Shown one piece after another: positions 22,439-33,800 of a stretch of DNA of 64,000 nucleotides. The stretch's first letter is position 1. Each line of letters begins with the position of its first letter. This DNA is from Lumbricus terrestris. Its lineage: Eukaryota; Annelida; Clitellata; Crassiclitellata; Lumbricidae. The stretch covers positions 34,508,363 through 34,572,362 of the forward strand of contig OX457047.1 of the NCBI GenBank assembly GCA_949752735.1, written 5' to 3'. The notes under the pieces are model-generated. The model had not been told where the DNA came from. It was given only the letters and a program-made list of their open reading frames with translations, and did no database searches. Made by a program: the position numbers and the translations under genes.

Positions 22439-22505
22439 GTGAAGAACATTCGGCCCTTTAAGCAATTAACATAGGACTTCTGATTTCAGCAACTTTATTC
22501 ATGTA

Positions 22506-22973
22506 CAGTGGCGGCGATAGGGGGTATGGGAGGGGCTAGGGGTTTAGCCCCTAAATGAGGCTCACTGCTCAGCCTCAAAACCAAATTTCGAAAATCTCTA
22601 CAACCATATGGCTGTCATCAAGGGTATACGCGGGTATAGCCTACAGCCTACTCACCTCTGAGAAAAAACGGCATCGTATACTCACCTCCGAAAACCAGGG
22701 TATACGCGCGGGTATACAGCGCATACTCACCCAGCCAAAGTATTTAGGTGTGTTTTTAATGAAATTCTTAAAACGGCAGCCTAAAATGCTACTAATACAA
22801 TGCGAGAATTGGTCTAGCAGTTTTCATTGGCCAAAAAATTCTGACTACCTTATTTTCGTAATTTGGTTGACATCTCATGAAAAAATGCATTTTCCCTGTC
22901 AAAAAAGCTGATGACTTTCTTTCTCAGCCACATTTTGGCCCCCTATAGGCCTAACCCTCTGGCGCCGCCACTG
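22506..22973. mobile_element. TIR element, hAT-like, no target duplication seen
   Basis: The ends CAGTGGCGGCG and CGCCGCCACTG are perfect inverted repeats, but the flanks (TTCATGTA and GGAATGAC) do not match. It may be chimeric or rearranged. It shares GGGTATACGCG motifs with 23176-23345. Confidence 0.6.
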
Positions 22974-22974
22974 G

Positions 22975-23535
22975 GAATGACGTTGTTTCGGAGGTCCATG
23001 AGAAGTGAGTTGCAGTAGTCTAGGCCAGGGCTGTACTGGAAAATTTTGAGGCGAGTACACGCTGACCGGGAGATAAACCGACTTCTTCGGGGCCGAAATT
23101 TCTAACGACTTTTTTTAGTCATCAGGCCAAAATCTTCAGGAAATGTCATCAATTTCCCGCCCGAAGAAGCTATATGCACCCTCAATTAGGGCCTACTCAC
23201 GTAGGCCTATACCCGCGTGTACCCTGCATTTTTCCGCGTATACCCTGGTTTTCGGGAGGTGAGTAGCCTATACGATGCCGTTTTTCGCCGGAGGTGAGTA
23301 CACGTTGTGGGCTATACCCGCATATAGGCCTACCCTCGTGTACAACCCTGGTCTAGGCGGGAACAGACAAACGCATGAACTGTAGTAATGGTAGTAAAGA
23401 CGGAAGGAGACTGCTCGTCTGATGACTCTGAGCCGCCTCAGAGGAAAAAACAAGGGCGGGTTATAGGAAAGACGGTGTGCTCCTTAAGCGTGAGACATGA
23501 ATCGAGTGTGACGCCCAGGTTACGGACGGTGGAAA
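22975..23535 (-). pseudogene. Non-LTR RT fragment interrupted by a hAT
   Basis: The minus-strand reading gives TVRNLGVTLDS near 23530 and, after decayed sequence, LDYCNSLLMDL at the 5' edge. These are neighbouring motifs of CR1-like RTs. The hAT at 23026-23350 sits within the fragment. Frameshifts are present. Confidence 0.7.
23026..23350. mobile_element. Non-autonomous hAT element inside an RT relic, TSD GTCTAGGC
   Basis: The termini CAGGGCTGTAC and GTACAACCCTG are flanked by exact GTCTAGGC at 23018-23025 and 23351-23358. It carries an ACGACTTTTTTTAGTCATC hairpin and three TAGGCCTA-type octamers. Confidence 0.9.
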
Positions 23536-24087
23536 AATAACCTATTAATTTTATAGGCAGGGAGTTTCTCAGTCAGTAATTGAGAGTCAAATTTAGCTAG
23601 CTTTGCACTTATGAAATCTGTTATGAGATCTTTATACTGTCTTGTCAACTTTATCATGGCGATAAATAAAGACGATCTAAAGTTGTGTACGGTATCTGCA
23701 GTTATAGATCGTTTATGGCCTAATCTGTAATCTGCTCGGGACACTGATTTTGCTTGTTCGAATCTGGTTCGATTTTTTGGCAGTTTTGTTCATTCTTACA
23801 TTTTGTGGGTAACAATTTTATTGTAAGGTTTTGTTAAGAATGTTTGTCGGTTTGCCTTCATCTGTGCGTTAGTCAGTTGGCTAGAAACAACGCTACTGGT
23901 CTTAATTTTTAAAGCATTAATTTCACGATGAAGCAAGCGCATCAATTAAGAGCTCAAAAATTATCTCCCAGTGTCACGTGATATTCTATCCCTCTGAAAG
24001 CTATCTGGGGAGGATGAATTAATCTATCCCCCGGATGGAATTAACCGGTCTAGACTATCCGGGATAAAACATTCTATCCCCCCCCCC
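23536..24087. other. Intergenic, ends in poly-C at the unit 2 border
   Basis: No gene. 24000-24075 has iterated CTATCCCCCGGAT-like motifs. The poly-C tract (about 24080-24087) abuts unit 2, as one does at unit 1. Confidence 0.45.
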
Positions 24088-24299
24088 AATATACTCCTGA
24101 CTACTTTACCTAATTTACCGTTTGGTTTGACTGCACCAGCACTTGATCGTCTATACCTTGTGCACTGGATAATAATTAGCTGCTATAGAAGTTATGACTG
24201 ATTAAATAAATAGGCTAATAATTATTCAATTAAGCTATCTTACAAACTCAAAACTTCAGTAACGGTGCCAGTTTCAGCGCATGCGCAAGCCTAACTAGC

Positions 24300-24355
24300 A
24301 TCATCATCCATCATCATCGTCGTCGTCGTCGTCGTCTTCGTCATCATCATCTTCG

Positions 24356-24426
<71 letters not shown>

Positions 24427-24720
24427 GTCAAGAACCAAGGGCCAGTGCCCGTGGGTGCCCGATGCCGTCCTCGTTATTCATCGCTTTTTTGTCTTTCCAA
24501 GGTCGCATGCATGTGTCAGGTCTTGTATTAGCGATCCGCACCAGTCTGTTATGTTATCCAGCCATTCCTTGTGTGGTCTACCCCTCCTGTTGACTCCCTC
24601 CATTCTTCCGAACCTTACCCTCTTTATTTTTCTGTCATCACTCATTCTGAATATGCGTCCAAATAGCTCCAGCTTTCTGGTTATTATTATCTGCACAAGG
24701 TTTTCTGCGGCTTAGATCTA
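24300..24720 (-). pseudogene. Non-LTR retrotransposon 3' end with expanded (ATG)n tail, unit 2
   Basis: Homologue of 3790-4215, with the same GRPHKEWLDNITDWC segment. The CAT/GAT tail here is about 125 bases (24300-24427), longer and purer than in unit 1. Confidence 0.75.
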
Positions 24721-25789
24721 TGGTTTCTGATGGTTGCCTAACTGGCAATCATCACGAAATATTGCCAAATGGTGCATAGCCCAATACATCATGTTACATT
24801 CATATGCGTGTGTGTCATGTGCACTTTATTAATCTCAAGCGTGATTTATTGCATTTCGGGTTGCTATGGTGTTGCTATGGACCGCACGGCTTGAATTTAC
24901 GATATGTAGGTGGGCTATAATATATTCAGCTTAGATTGCGGGTCATTTGTGAGTCCTCCTATTCGACGAAGGAACATCTGACAGCATCAGTGATTCGTAG
25001 ACTATATTATCCTTATCCACATGTACGACACAGCGGGCTTTTTATGATGATCGTTTCTCCTGGTGCGTGCTTAGAAAATACCACCACCTATGTGACTGGC
25101 ATGGTTTCCTAGCGAGAAAATAAGACATCAGTGTTTCGTAAACTACATCCTTATCCACATGTATGACACAGAGGTGATTTTACGATCATCGTTTCTGCGT
25201 GGTTCAATGCTTAGAAAATACACCACTTGGGTGATTCGCTGGTTTCGTGAAGAGAAAATAGAAACGGGAAGACCGCAAAGGGATCTAAATACCTTTTCTC
25301 CTAAACAACAGTGCTACTAGATAAGTGGTCTAACAGTTAATTTATGGTATGCATCGGTTCTTCGATCTGCGGTGCATTAGCTGTATTTTTAGAATTCGTC
25401 GACATGTATACATCGACGTAAGACACTATATATCTTTAGGGTGGATAACAATTTATGGGACAGTCCTGACAATGAAGCGGACTAAGTCGTGTGAGAATGC
25501 AGAGCATGTGTGGCTTGGTGGGCGTGCTTTTACTGCTTTTACTGCCTTCTGGAGTGTGCAACTATCAGTACCAGCAAGATTTGCAATGATGAAAGCCGCT
25601 CGTTGGAAGGATGTAGCCATTGGAAAACGTCGAAGAGGAGCAAGGTTTTTATGTTCGCGCCAAGGAAAAAGGCGGATCAATGGGAGGAGGATGGAAAAGA
25701 AGAGAAAGGAAGGGAGAATATTTTAGAATCAAGCGAAGACAGCCGCAGAAAAATAAAAGAACCAACGAAGAACGGTGAGCGAAAGTGTG

Positions 25790-26098
25790 TTTGTATGTAT
25801 GTACGTATGTAATACTATGTATGTATGTATGTATGTATGTATGTATGTATGTATGTATGTTTGTATGTATGTATGTATGTATGTATGTATGTATGTATGT
25901 ATGTATGTATGTATGTATGTATGTTTGTATGTATGTATGTATGTATGTGTGTAATACTGTGTATGTATGCATGCATGCTTGTATGTATGTATAATTGTAT
26001 ATGTGTGTATGTATGTATGTTTGTATGTATGCATGTATGTATGTATGTGTGTATGTATGCATGTATGTATGTATGTATGTATGTATGCATGTATGTAT
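25790..26098. repeat. Degenerate (GTAT)n array, SINE tail in unit 2
   Basis: Homologue of 5266-5460, about 300 bases with many gttt, gcat and gtgt interruptions. It sits at the 3' end of the SINE beginning at 26100. Confidence 0.85.
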
Positions 26099-26305
26099 GA
26101 GCATTTGCAATAGCGCTTCTTCAAGATTGCTACTCAGAGGCGCTCCTGACTGCAGCGCGGACACAGACTCGTAGTTTCACGCTGAAGCGCATGAGCAATT
26201 GCGAGTGAAGGACTTGCTCATGGTTCCTACGTGGCGGCTTGAGGTGGATTCGAACTCGTAACCTTCCGGCTCCAAGTCACCGAACATATATCCTACACCG
26301 CCGCG

Positions 26306-27511
26306 CAGGGCCGGATTAACAAATGTGGGGGCCCTGTTCGGTAAAACTGTGGGGGCCCAAAAATTGCAGAAGCACGACAAAATGACTCACAAAACGTGTT
26401 ATAGTGAACGAATCAACATTCGCCTATTATTAATTCAGTACTTCTATTTTAACAATATATCAACAGTTCTTTTAATAGTGTTAAAGAACCGATACATCTT
26501 TTACGGTATACAAATACCAGTATTAAAGTGATTCATGGTCAGTAATTCTACTGACCACTGACCAGCGCACAGCACTCGTGCTAGCAAACAGTGCAGAAGC
26601 GATTTTATACCCCAAATAAGTTCTTGGGTATGAAACTTTCTGGTAGACTTGCGGCAGAATAACGGCCAGGGCAAATGGTTTTTACCAGGGCATGTGCCCC
26701 GATTTGCATGCCCTGCTGTGCATGGCGCCCACGCATTTTACAAACTAAAATATATTTTCGCGGTTATGCCAGTAGTAGACCCTGGTTCAAGCTCCATCCT
26801 ACTTACGTGAGTTTTTACCCCGGTGTCTGTCTCTCTGGACAGCCGTTCACTGCGCTCAGCTGCTCGTGGAGAATTACTTGTTTTTTTCGTGTGTTGTGAC
26901 CATGCAACGATGAGCATTCTCGGTAGTGGGTGCAGTTATCTGGAATAGCCTTCCCGTGGCTCTTTCGCTTCCCGTGACTCAGCTGGCACTTTCTTTCGTC
27001 TTCTTAAGGTTTTTCTTTTTGACAACGCCTGCGTTGGGAGCGCCTCTGAGGCTCTGAGTAAAATCTCAAGGGGCTCTGTATAAAATTATGAAATTGATTG
27101 AATTCGTAAAAATAGAGTGCCTACTGCATGTAGGCCTACTCAATATTATAATGGCGCCAACTCATAATGCGTAGCATAGCACTTGAGTTCCGATCAGGTG
27201 ATGTATTAAGTGTTTAAATAAGCAATAAAACGTACGGTATAACTTGTACTAACATTTCTGACTGATTTTAAGATCAATCTGCCTGGCAATGAAAACTGCA
27301 ATAAGGGTCCCCACACATGTGCAAAAGTTGCATAATGTTAAAGTCAGTAGTTAGTGAATAATTTGACAAAAATTCATAGATTTTAAACTTATTTTTACTA
27401 TTATAATATTATTAGCAATGATGAAAAAATTCGTATTGCATGTGTGGGGGCCCCTAAAGTGTGGGGGCCCTGTTCGGCCGAACATGTCGAACATGCCTTA
27501 ATCCGGCCCTG
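26306..27511. mobile_element. hAT element, 1.2 kb, TSD CCGCCGCG
   Basis: The termini CAGGGCCGGATTAA and TTAATCCGGCCCTG are exact inverted repeats. CCGCCGCG lies at 26298-26305 and 27512-27519. The unit-1 site (near 5668) is empty. GTGGGGGCCCTGTTCGG near the left end recurs near the right end in direct orientation. No transposase; the interior holds a non-LTR relic. Confidence 0.95.
26905..27105 (+). pseudogene. Non-LTR 3' end relic nested in the hAT
   Basis: The plus-strand reading contains VVGAVIWNSLPVAL, related to the GPxxWNxLP motif of CR1-like ORF2 C-termini. A phenylalanine/leucine-rich stretch and GTTGGGAGCGCCTCTGAGG follow, with an ATTGATTGAATT end. It was captured by, or inserted into, the hAT. 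Confidence 0.65.
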
Positions 27512-28217
27512 CCGCCGCGTCCCACAAATAAAATAGATAATAGAAAGAGTTTTAAAAAGATAAGGGAGAGGAGCACAGACGACATTAATTTTAGTCAACG
27601 AATGGCCTATATCTGGTCATGGACATAATTACTATCACATGGTAAAACAACTGTTTGCCTCTTGAAATGCCTGACGCAAAGCAGCAGCTGCCAGTTTCGT
27701 GTAAACATTGTCCACGATATCCTCTGTATATATATACACGCGTTGGCTTCTACGATTTCAGAGCTTCATTGAGAGATTGAAAAGGAGCTATATAAATGTA
27801 TGGCTATAATTTCATATATAAATGTATGGCTATTAGCGTCTGTCATCAATGAAAGCTCAGATCTCATTCCTTATCCAGTCCCATAAAGACAAAATTGTTC
27901 AGATTTACGAAAGCTTAAAGAGAGGCGGGATGAATATCGACCGTATTAATTGATGCTCTTCCCCGGTGCACATCATTTGACAGGCTATTGAGAGGCTGAA
28001 AAGACGCTTTTGAATGTGTGGCTATTAACGCCAACGCAATGCCAATGACAGCTGCTCTTGATTACAAATTCATTGCCAATTGATGACTCAACATACGTTG
28101 GTCATAAGAGCCGCACTGAGTATTAGTTCCGTTTCTTCCAGCTTCATGTCTACTTCTGGTTTTAATTACAACACAGATTAGCAGCACGAGTGCAGCGGTC
28201 ATGTCGTGTAATGCGAT

Positions 28218-28589
28218 CAAGGCCGTAGTTAGGGGGTGTTTGTGGCGTTTGAACACCCCCCAATGAAAAATGCAAAAAATAATATAATGCATTTACTAGC
28301 ACATAATGTAAGAACTACAGTGTGCAACTGTGCATTGCTTTGCAATGTATAATTGGCTGCCCAGAACCCGCAGAAGATCACGATTTTACATGTAGAAGGA
28401 AAGCATTAAATTAGATCGTTTTACTCCGCGGTGAACGATTTTCGGGCGAAAAATTCTACGAAAAGTATGTGATGACTAAAAAAAGTCATCAGACATTTCG
28501 ACGACTAAAAAAGGTCGTCAGAAAAATTTGGCCGAAAAGTTGGTAAACACAACAACCCCCTCCAAAATCAAATCCTGGCTACGGCCTTC
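28218..28589. mobile_element. Non-autonomous hAT element, TSD AATGCGAT
   Basis: The ends CAAGGCCGTAG and CTACGGCCTTC differ only at the outermost base. AATGCGAT lies at 28210-28217 and 28590-28597. Unit 1 has a single AATGCGATGG (about 7815). Two A-tract hairpins lie inside at 28467-28520. Confidence 0.9.
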
Positions 28590-29362
28590 AATGCGATGGA
28601 CTGTAATCAATGTATATGCTAATCCAATGGAATACAAGTCAATATAAATACCAAAACATAGCGTAAGCTTATTATAGTGCACTAAAATTACTGCAAAATG
28701 GACACGTCGCACACCGATATTCCACCCATAATAAAGGATAAAATTTGTACTGTGACAGTAAGTTTAACAGAAAGGGCAGATAGACAGCATAGGTTATAGC
28801 AAAAAGCAATCTGCTTCTAAAGAGACAAGCTTTATTAAAAACGATCAAAAAAGCACCGATCGCAAAAACATTATTTTCCTAGCGCGGTCTAATTATCCTA
28901 TTTACGAACGATTCCGAAGGTTTGTAGGGTAGAGAGGGGTAAATTGGACACCTTAAGCACTGTTTGATCAATAACGACAATACGCATCAACTTTTTGCGT
29001 TAGGGATCCATCTTACCCCGCTGTCCGTTTACCCCTTCCTACCCTATATTACCAATTAAATGACCACTGGGCTGACCGTCCTATAAACTATAGGCCCAAT
29101 GCCGACAAATCTTTACTTCTTCCTATCATACATCACACAAAATTCAGCAATTTGGTAAGTTTTGGAATGTAAAAGTTTAAAAGTGGAGATAAAATTGAAC
29201 AGCCATCGTTGACTGTGTAGTGTGTAGTGTGCAGTGTGTAGCGTGTAGTGTGTAGGCCAATATTTACGACCGCTAATCACCAACAATTAGGTTTATCATG
29301 CTTGGGAAGCCAAGCGAATGAGAAATAGGCCTACGGTTGATTTTTTTTATCTATTATAGACC

Positions 29363-29626
29363 CAGTGGCGTGGACAAGGGGGATTTCGGGGGTTAAACCC
29401 CCATTGGCCGAGGAAAAAAGTGTTTTTAAAGGTTTTTTATCAACTTAAATAGGAAAACAAAACAATTGCTTGTAGTAACAATTGTTTTTCTTACTTTGTT
29501 CCCTTTGTTACTTTATTCCCTTTTCATTTACTGTAATACTGTTCGGTTTGTGTCAGAAGGGCATCCGGCCAGACCATAAAAACCCCAACCCCCCAACCCC
29601 ATCATAAATTCCTGGCTACGCCACTG
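29363..29626. mobile_element. Non-autonomous hAT element, TSD TATAGACC
   Basis: The termini CAGTGGCGTGG and GGCTACGCCACTG are flanked by TATAGACC (29355-29362) and TATAGAAC. The relic in unit 1 still has TATAGACC on the right, so this insertion predates the duplication. Confidence 0.85.
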
Positions 29627-29731
29627 TATAGAACTATAGACCTACTTAACGTAGCATCGTAAACCATGAACTTACATGTAGTAGCTAAAGCTACAGAACA
29701 ACATAGACGTGTGTTACAGTACTATATAGTT

Positions 29732-30090
29732 CAGCGGTTCCCAACCCGTGGCCCGCGGGCCAAAAGTGGCCCGCCAGGCCTCAGAAAATGGCCCGCCAGG
29801 TCTCAGAAAATGGCCCTCATCTCTCAAAGAATTATCAAAAATAGATGAAAAAATTAACAATTTGGACAGTATAGAACACATTATTTTCTATTTCAAGTTA
29901 TTTTATTTTAACGTCGATAAATAACATAAAACATTATATTTTGAATCAATTATAACAATTTTATATGCTTTTAGTTAATACAATTTTAACCTTGTGGCCC
30001 CCTAATGTCCTTCAACTAAGAAAAAGTGGCCCTCGTGTCCTCGAACTTAGAAAAAGTGGCCCTCAAGTCAAAAAAGGTTGGGAACCACTG
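29732..30090. mobile_element. Non-autonomous hAT element, TSD ATATAGTT
   Basis: The termini CAGCGGTTCCCAACC and GGTTGGGAACCACTG are flanked by exact ATATAGTT at 29724-29731 and 30091-30098. Unit 1 is empty at this site (near 9060). The interior repeats AGTGGCCC and AAAATGGCCC. Confidence 0.93.
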
Positions 30091-30153
30091 ATATAGTTGA
30101 TTAGTTTTCTTTGATTTTTTTAAAACTTTTGTTGTGCATAATGCTATATGTAC

Positions 30154-30159
30154 TTTAAT
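30154..30159 (-). promoter_or_regulatory. Candidate poly(A) signal ATTAAA of ENPP6-like copy 2
   Basis: ATTAAA on the minus strand, aligned with AATAAA of copy 1, about 185 bases past the stop at 30345. Confidence 0.45.
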
Positions 30160-30344
30160 TTTGTCAAGACCTGCAGGTTAACGTTAACGTACGCCAGTGT
30201 ACGGCGCAACGAGATACGTATCGTAGGAACGTTGTAGATAAAAGTACATACGTCCGTACATGTACGTACGGTCGCACATTGAAGCTTAACCTATGGCAAG
30301 TCTCATTTGTATAATCAAGTTTAAGCCTTGTTCTGTTCGTTTGA

Positions 30345-30580
30345 CTATACCAAGATGGCCAAAATTCGATTGGCAATCTTCGCTGTAATCAACGGTAGCA
30401 CTGAGAGCAGAGACTGAACTTGACCTGCTCCTGCTCCCGGTTCATCACTGGAGACGAGCAAATCTTCCACGTTGGTCCATGTGCCGTTGTTAGGAGACGC
30501 TGTGATGCCAAGGACATGGCACATCATCTGGTACAGGTCGATGTTACGCAGTTGGTCCTTTAGCTTTCCTTTCTGAAAGT
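30345..30580 (-). CDS. ENPP6: ENPP6-like copy 2, exon 7 (last)
   Basis: 236 bases ending in TAG, with [16 protein letters not shown]. The C-terminus is hydrophobic, consistent with a GPI signal. Confidence 0.9.
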
Positions 30581-30742
30581 CTAGGCAGCAGACAGAAATA
30601 TTCGTGTATAGCAGTGCGATGAAATAAGAATAACTGAAAATATTTTTAAAAAATATTAATTTTAACGAGTTATAGGCGAGAACCTTGCTTAGGATCTTAG
30701 ATCCCGATGGATTCTTTCTAGCCCGAGAGCAAACAAATAATG

Positions 30743-30814
<72 letters not shown>

Positions 30815-33800
30815 GCAACAACCAACTACATGTACGTGACGTCAAGAAGTCAGGCAATCTCCATTATTATCGCTGTTTACGAAAAGGTTACGCTCTCATT
30901 TAGTCGGATATAGCAACAATGTGTTATGATGTAACTGAATACGAGGAATGACAATCTGGACTATAGTTTTCAAACAGCAGTTAGTAATGATGGATGCATG
31001 CATACATATCCATCTATTTACACATGTATCTGTGTATGTGCACATATTTGATGCATGTATGTATGTATGATCTATGCGTGAAGCAGTTGATTTACCTGGT
31101 CCCATGGCGAAAAAGATTCCATGCATGTCTTGTATTTCGTTGTCGTATCCGTGGAAACCAGTGGATATCGATGTAATGTTAGGCTGAAACGACAACAACA
31201 AAACAGTAGAAAACAAATGTGGCTCTAAATGAATTAGGAGGAAAGAAGTGCCACTGGAAATCTCAATCGGTAGGAATTGCTATTTGTTTGTATGTGCACT
31301 TGTTATAGCACCCCTTCAAGCTCTCGCTACTCAGAGGCGCTCCCAAATGCAGAGCGGACACTGCATCGGAGTTTCACGCCGAAGCGCTGAGCAATACGAG
31401 TGAAGGACTTGCCCAAGGTCCTTACGCGGCGAGGTGGGTTCGAAGCTCGAACCTTCCGGCTTCAAGGCAACGACGCCACCACTACACTACCGCGCCCCAA
31501 TATTGGCTAGATGAGAACAATCTACAGGGCCATTTAGATAATTTATAATTGCCATGGTACACCCGACATTTGCAAGGAGGGCATAATCAAATTTCACTCG
31601 TATTGCATTGTATTGTATTGTATCATATTGTATTGTATCATATTGTAATGTTTTGTATTGTATTGTATTGCCCTGTATTATATTGCATTGTATTGTATTG
31701 TATACGGGTACGGAGAGTGATAAGGAACCGAACCAGATATTGAATTACGTATCCTTTGTCTGCAACTAGCAACAATGGAGGAGTTCTTTGATGACGTTTC
31801 AGGAAGTATCGTTCTGGAATGTCCTTCTTTTGGTAGACTGTCACATTTGGATGAAGATCTTTCAAGCGATCGTATAACTACATAGAAAACACAAGAATGC
31901 TCAAAAATGCGCTGCGAAGCGTGGATTAATTTAGGCGAAATTGAGAATAGAATCTGTCTATAAGTAGTGATGTTTTATTATCAGTGCTCGTGCTGTCGGT
32001 GAACTTGGTTTTCGAGTGGCGCTTTAGAAGTTTAGAGCTTACGATATTACGATTCGTCTTGCATGAAGGCTTTAAATATCAGTTATAGCTTGCGTGTGTA
32101 TTTGCACACTAAAAACAGCGTCACACTATGGGCTATATAAATGTATGGCTATTAACGTGCCCTATGCCTTATTCGCATGTAATATCGGGTTTAGACGTTG
32201 AAATTATTCAGTATAATTATTATGTTTTAAGCAGCATGGTCGGAGTGGAGACGCCACATCAATGCATGTAACATTTGTTGGCAGTCGAGAAGCCTGAGCG
32301 CAAATCGTTCCGAGTTTAAGTTTCTTTTTGAGTATGCTACGACCAGCCGCTCTGGTCCGATGTTATCTGATCTCACACGAGTTGACTTTGTCTTAACCAT
32401 AATTTATAGGGCCTATCTACATGCATGTAGTTTGATCGACTGTCAGATATAAATGCAAATTAAATGCCCGGCATTTGCTGTGGTAGGTCCCTCCACATGG
32501 AACTGCCTCTCCCTCTTCCACCGGCTAAGCTCATGTCTGCTTCCGCATCCTCTCGCCCTCTCTCAGGACGTTTATTTTCCCCTGGGGCTTCTGCGCTGAA
32601 AGCGACTCTGAAAGTCTATGCTGCGAAAGGCGCTCTATAAATTTTTGAGATACGATGCGGTACTTTCTAGTCTGACCTGTAACATAGTCTGACTTATAAT
32701 AACATAGTCTGACCTGTAACATAATCTGACCTGTAACATAATCTGACCTGTAACATAATCTGACCTGTAACATAGTCTGACCTGTAACATAATCTGACCT
32801 GTAACATAGTCTGACCTGTAACATAGTCTGACCTATAATAACATAGTCTGACCTGTAATATAGTCTGACCTATAATAACATAGTTTAACCTGTAACATAG
32901 TCCGACCTGTAACATAGTCTGACCTTTAATAAAATAGTCTAACCTGTAACATAGTCCGACCTGTAACATAGTCTGACCTGTAACATAGTCTGACCTGTAA
33001 CATAGTCTGACCTATAATAACATAGTCTAACCTGTAACATAGTCCGACCTGTAACATAGTCTGACCAGTAACATAGTCTGACCTGTAACATAGTCTGACC
33101 TATAATAACATAGTCTAACCTGTAACATAGTCCGACCTGTAACATAGTCTGACCAGTAACATAGTCTGACCTGTAACATAGTCTGACCTATAATAACATA
33201 GTCTAACCTGTAACATAGTCCGACCTGTAACAAAGTCTGACCAGTAACATAGTCTGACCTGTAACATAGTCTGACCTGCAACATATAGTCTGACCTATAG
33301 TCTTGTCTTGCTTTGTCTGCTCTTATTTAATTGTGCAGACGACTACATTTTTCCGATTTTGAAATGACATCAAAATATGTGCAATCAAACAATATTATTT
33401 TCATTATCACGTAGCCTATAATTTCACACTGTACAAAACAAAAAAGAGGATAAGCTCAATTATGGAGAAATAAAGATACCGGCGAACGCAGTCATACTCA
33501 CTTCAGTGTCGTTGTCTTTGGGATAAATCTGAAGGACTGGTCCCGTCCTCGACCCAATAACCACATCATCGGGTGAGAGAAGAGATGTATTGAGGCGATA
33601 TATTCCAGAGACGGGGTCGATCACTTGCGTCATTCCATGATCGGAAAAAATCATAACGTTTACGACGTCACTCAATTTCTTTCCACTCTTAGATGATCGC
33701 GTCGTTTCGAGAAGGTCCAAGACTCGAACCAGTTCAGCGTCAATCCGACGAATGACGTCCGATAGGACTACATTTTCTGCGCTGGGACCAAATTTGTGAC

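Larger units (their letters stand above)
26100..27524 (-). repeat. tRNA-headed SINE (family S), split by a hAT
   Basis: The body is 26100-26305 and the head continues at 27512-27524. The break is the hAT at 26306-27511, inserted in CCGCCGCG, a site that is whole in the unit-1 copy. Confidence 0.85.

Noticed and set aside
22506..22973. hAT status of the CAGTGGCGGCG element
   Set aside because: Inverted ends are perfect but no 8-bp duplication is present, so I list it only as a TIR element.
32531..33284. Repeat-spacer look of a CRISPR array and the [11 protein letters not shown] frame
   Set aside because: Units are contiguous with no unique spacers. It is a minisatellite in a eukaryotic intron.
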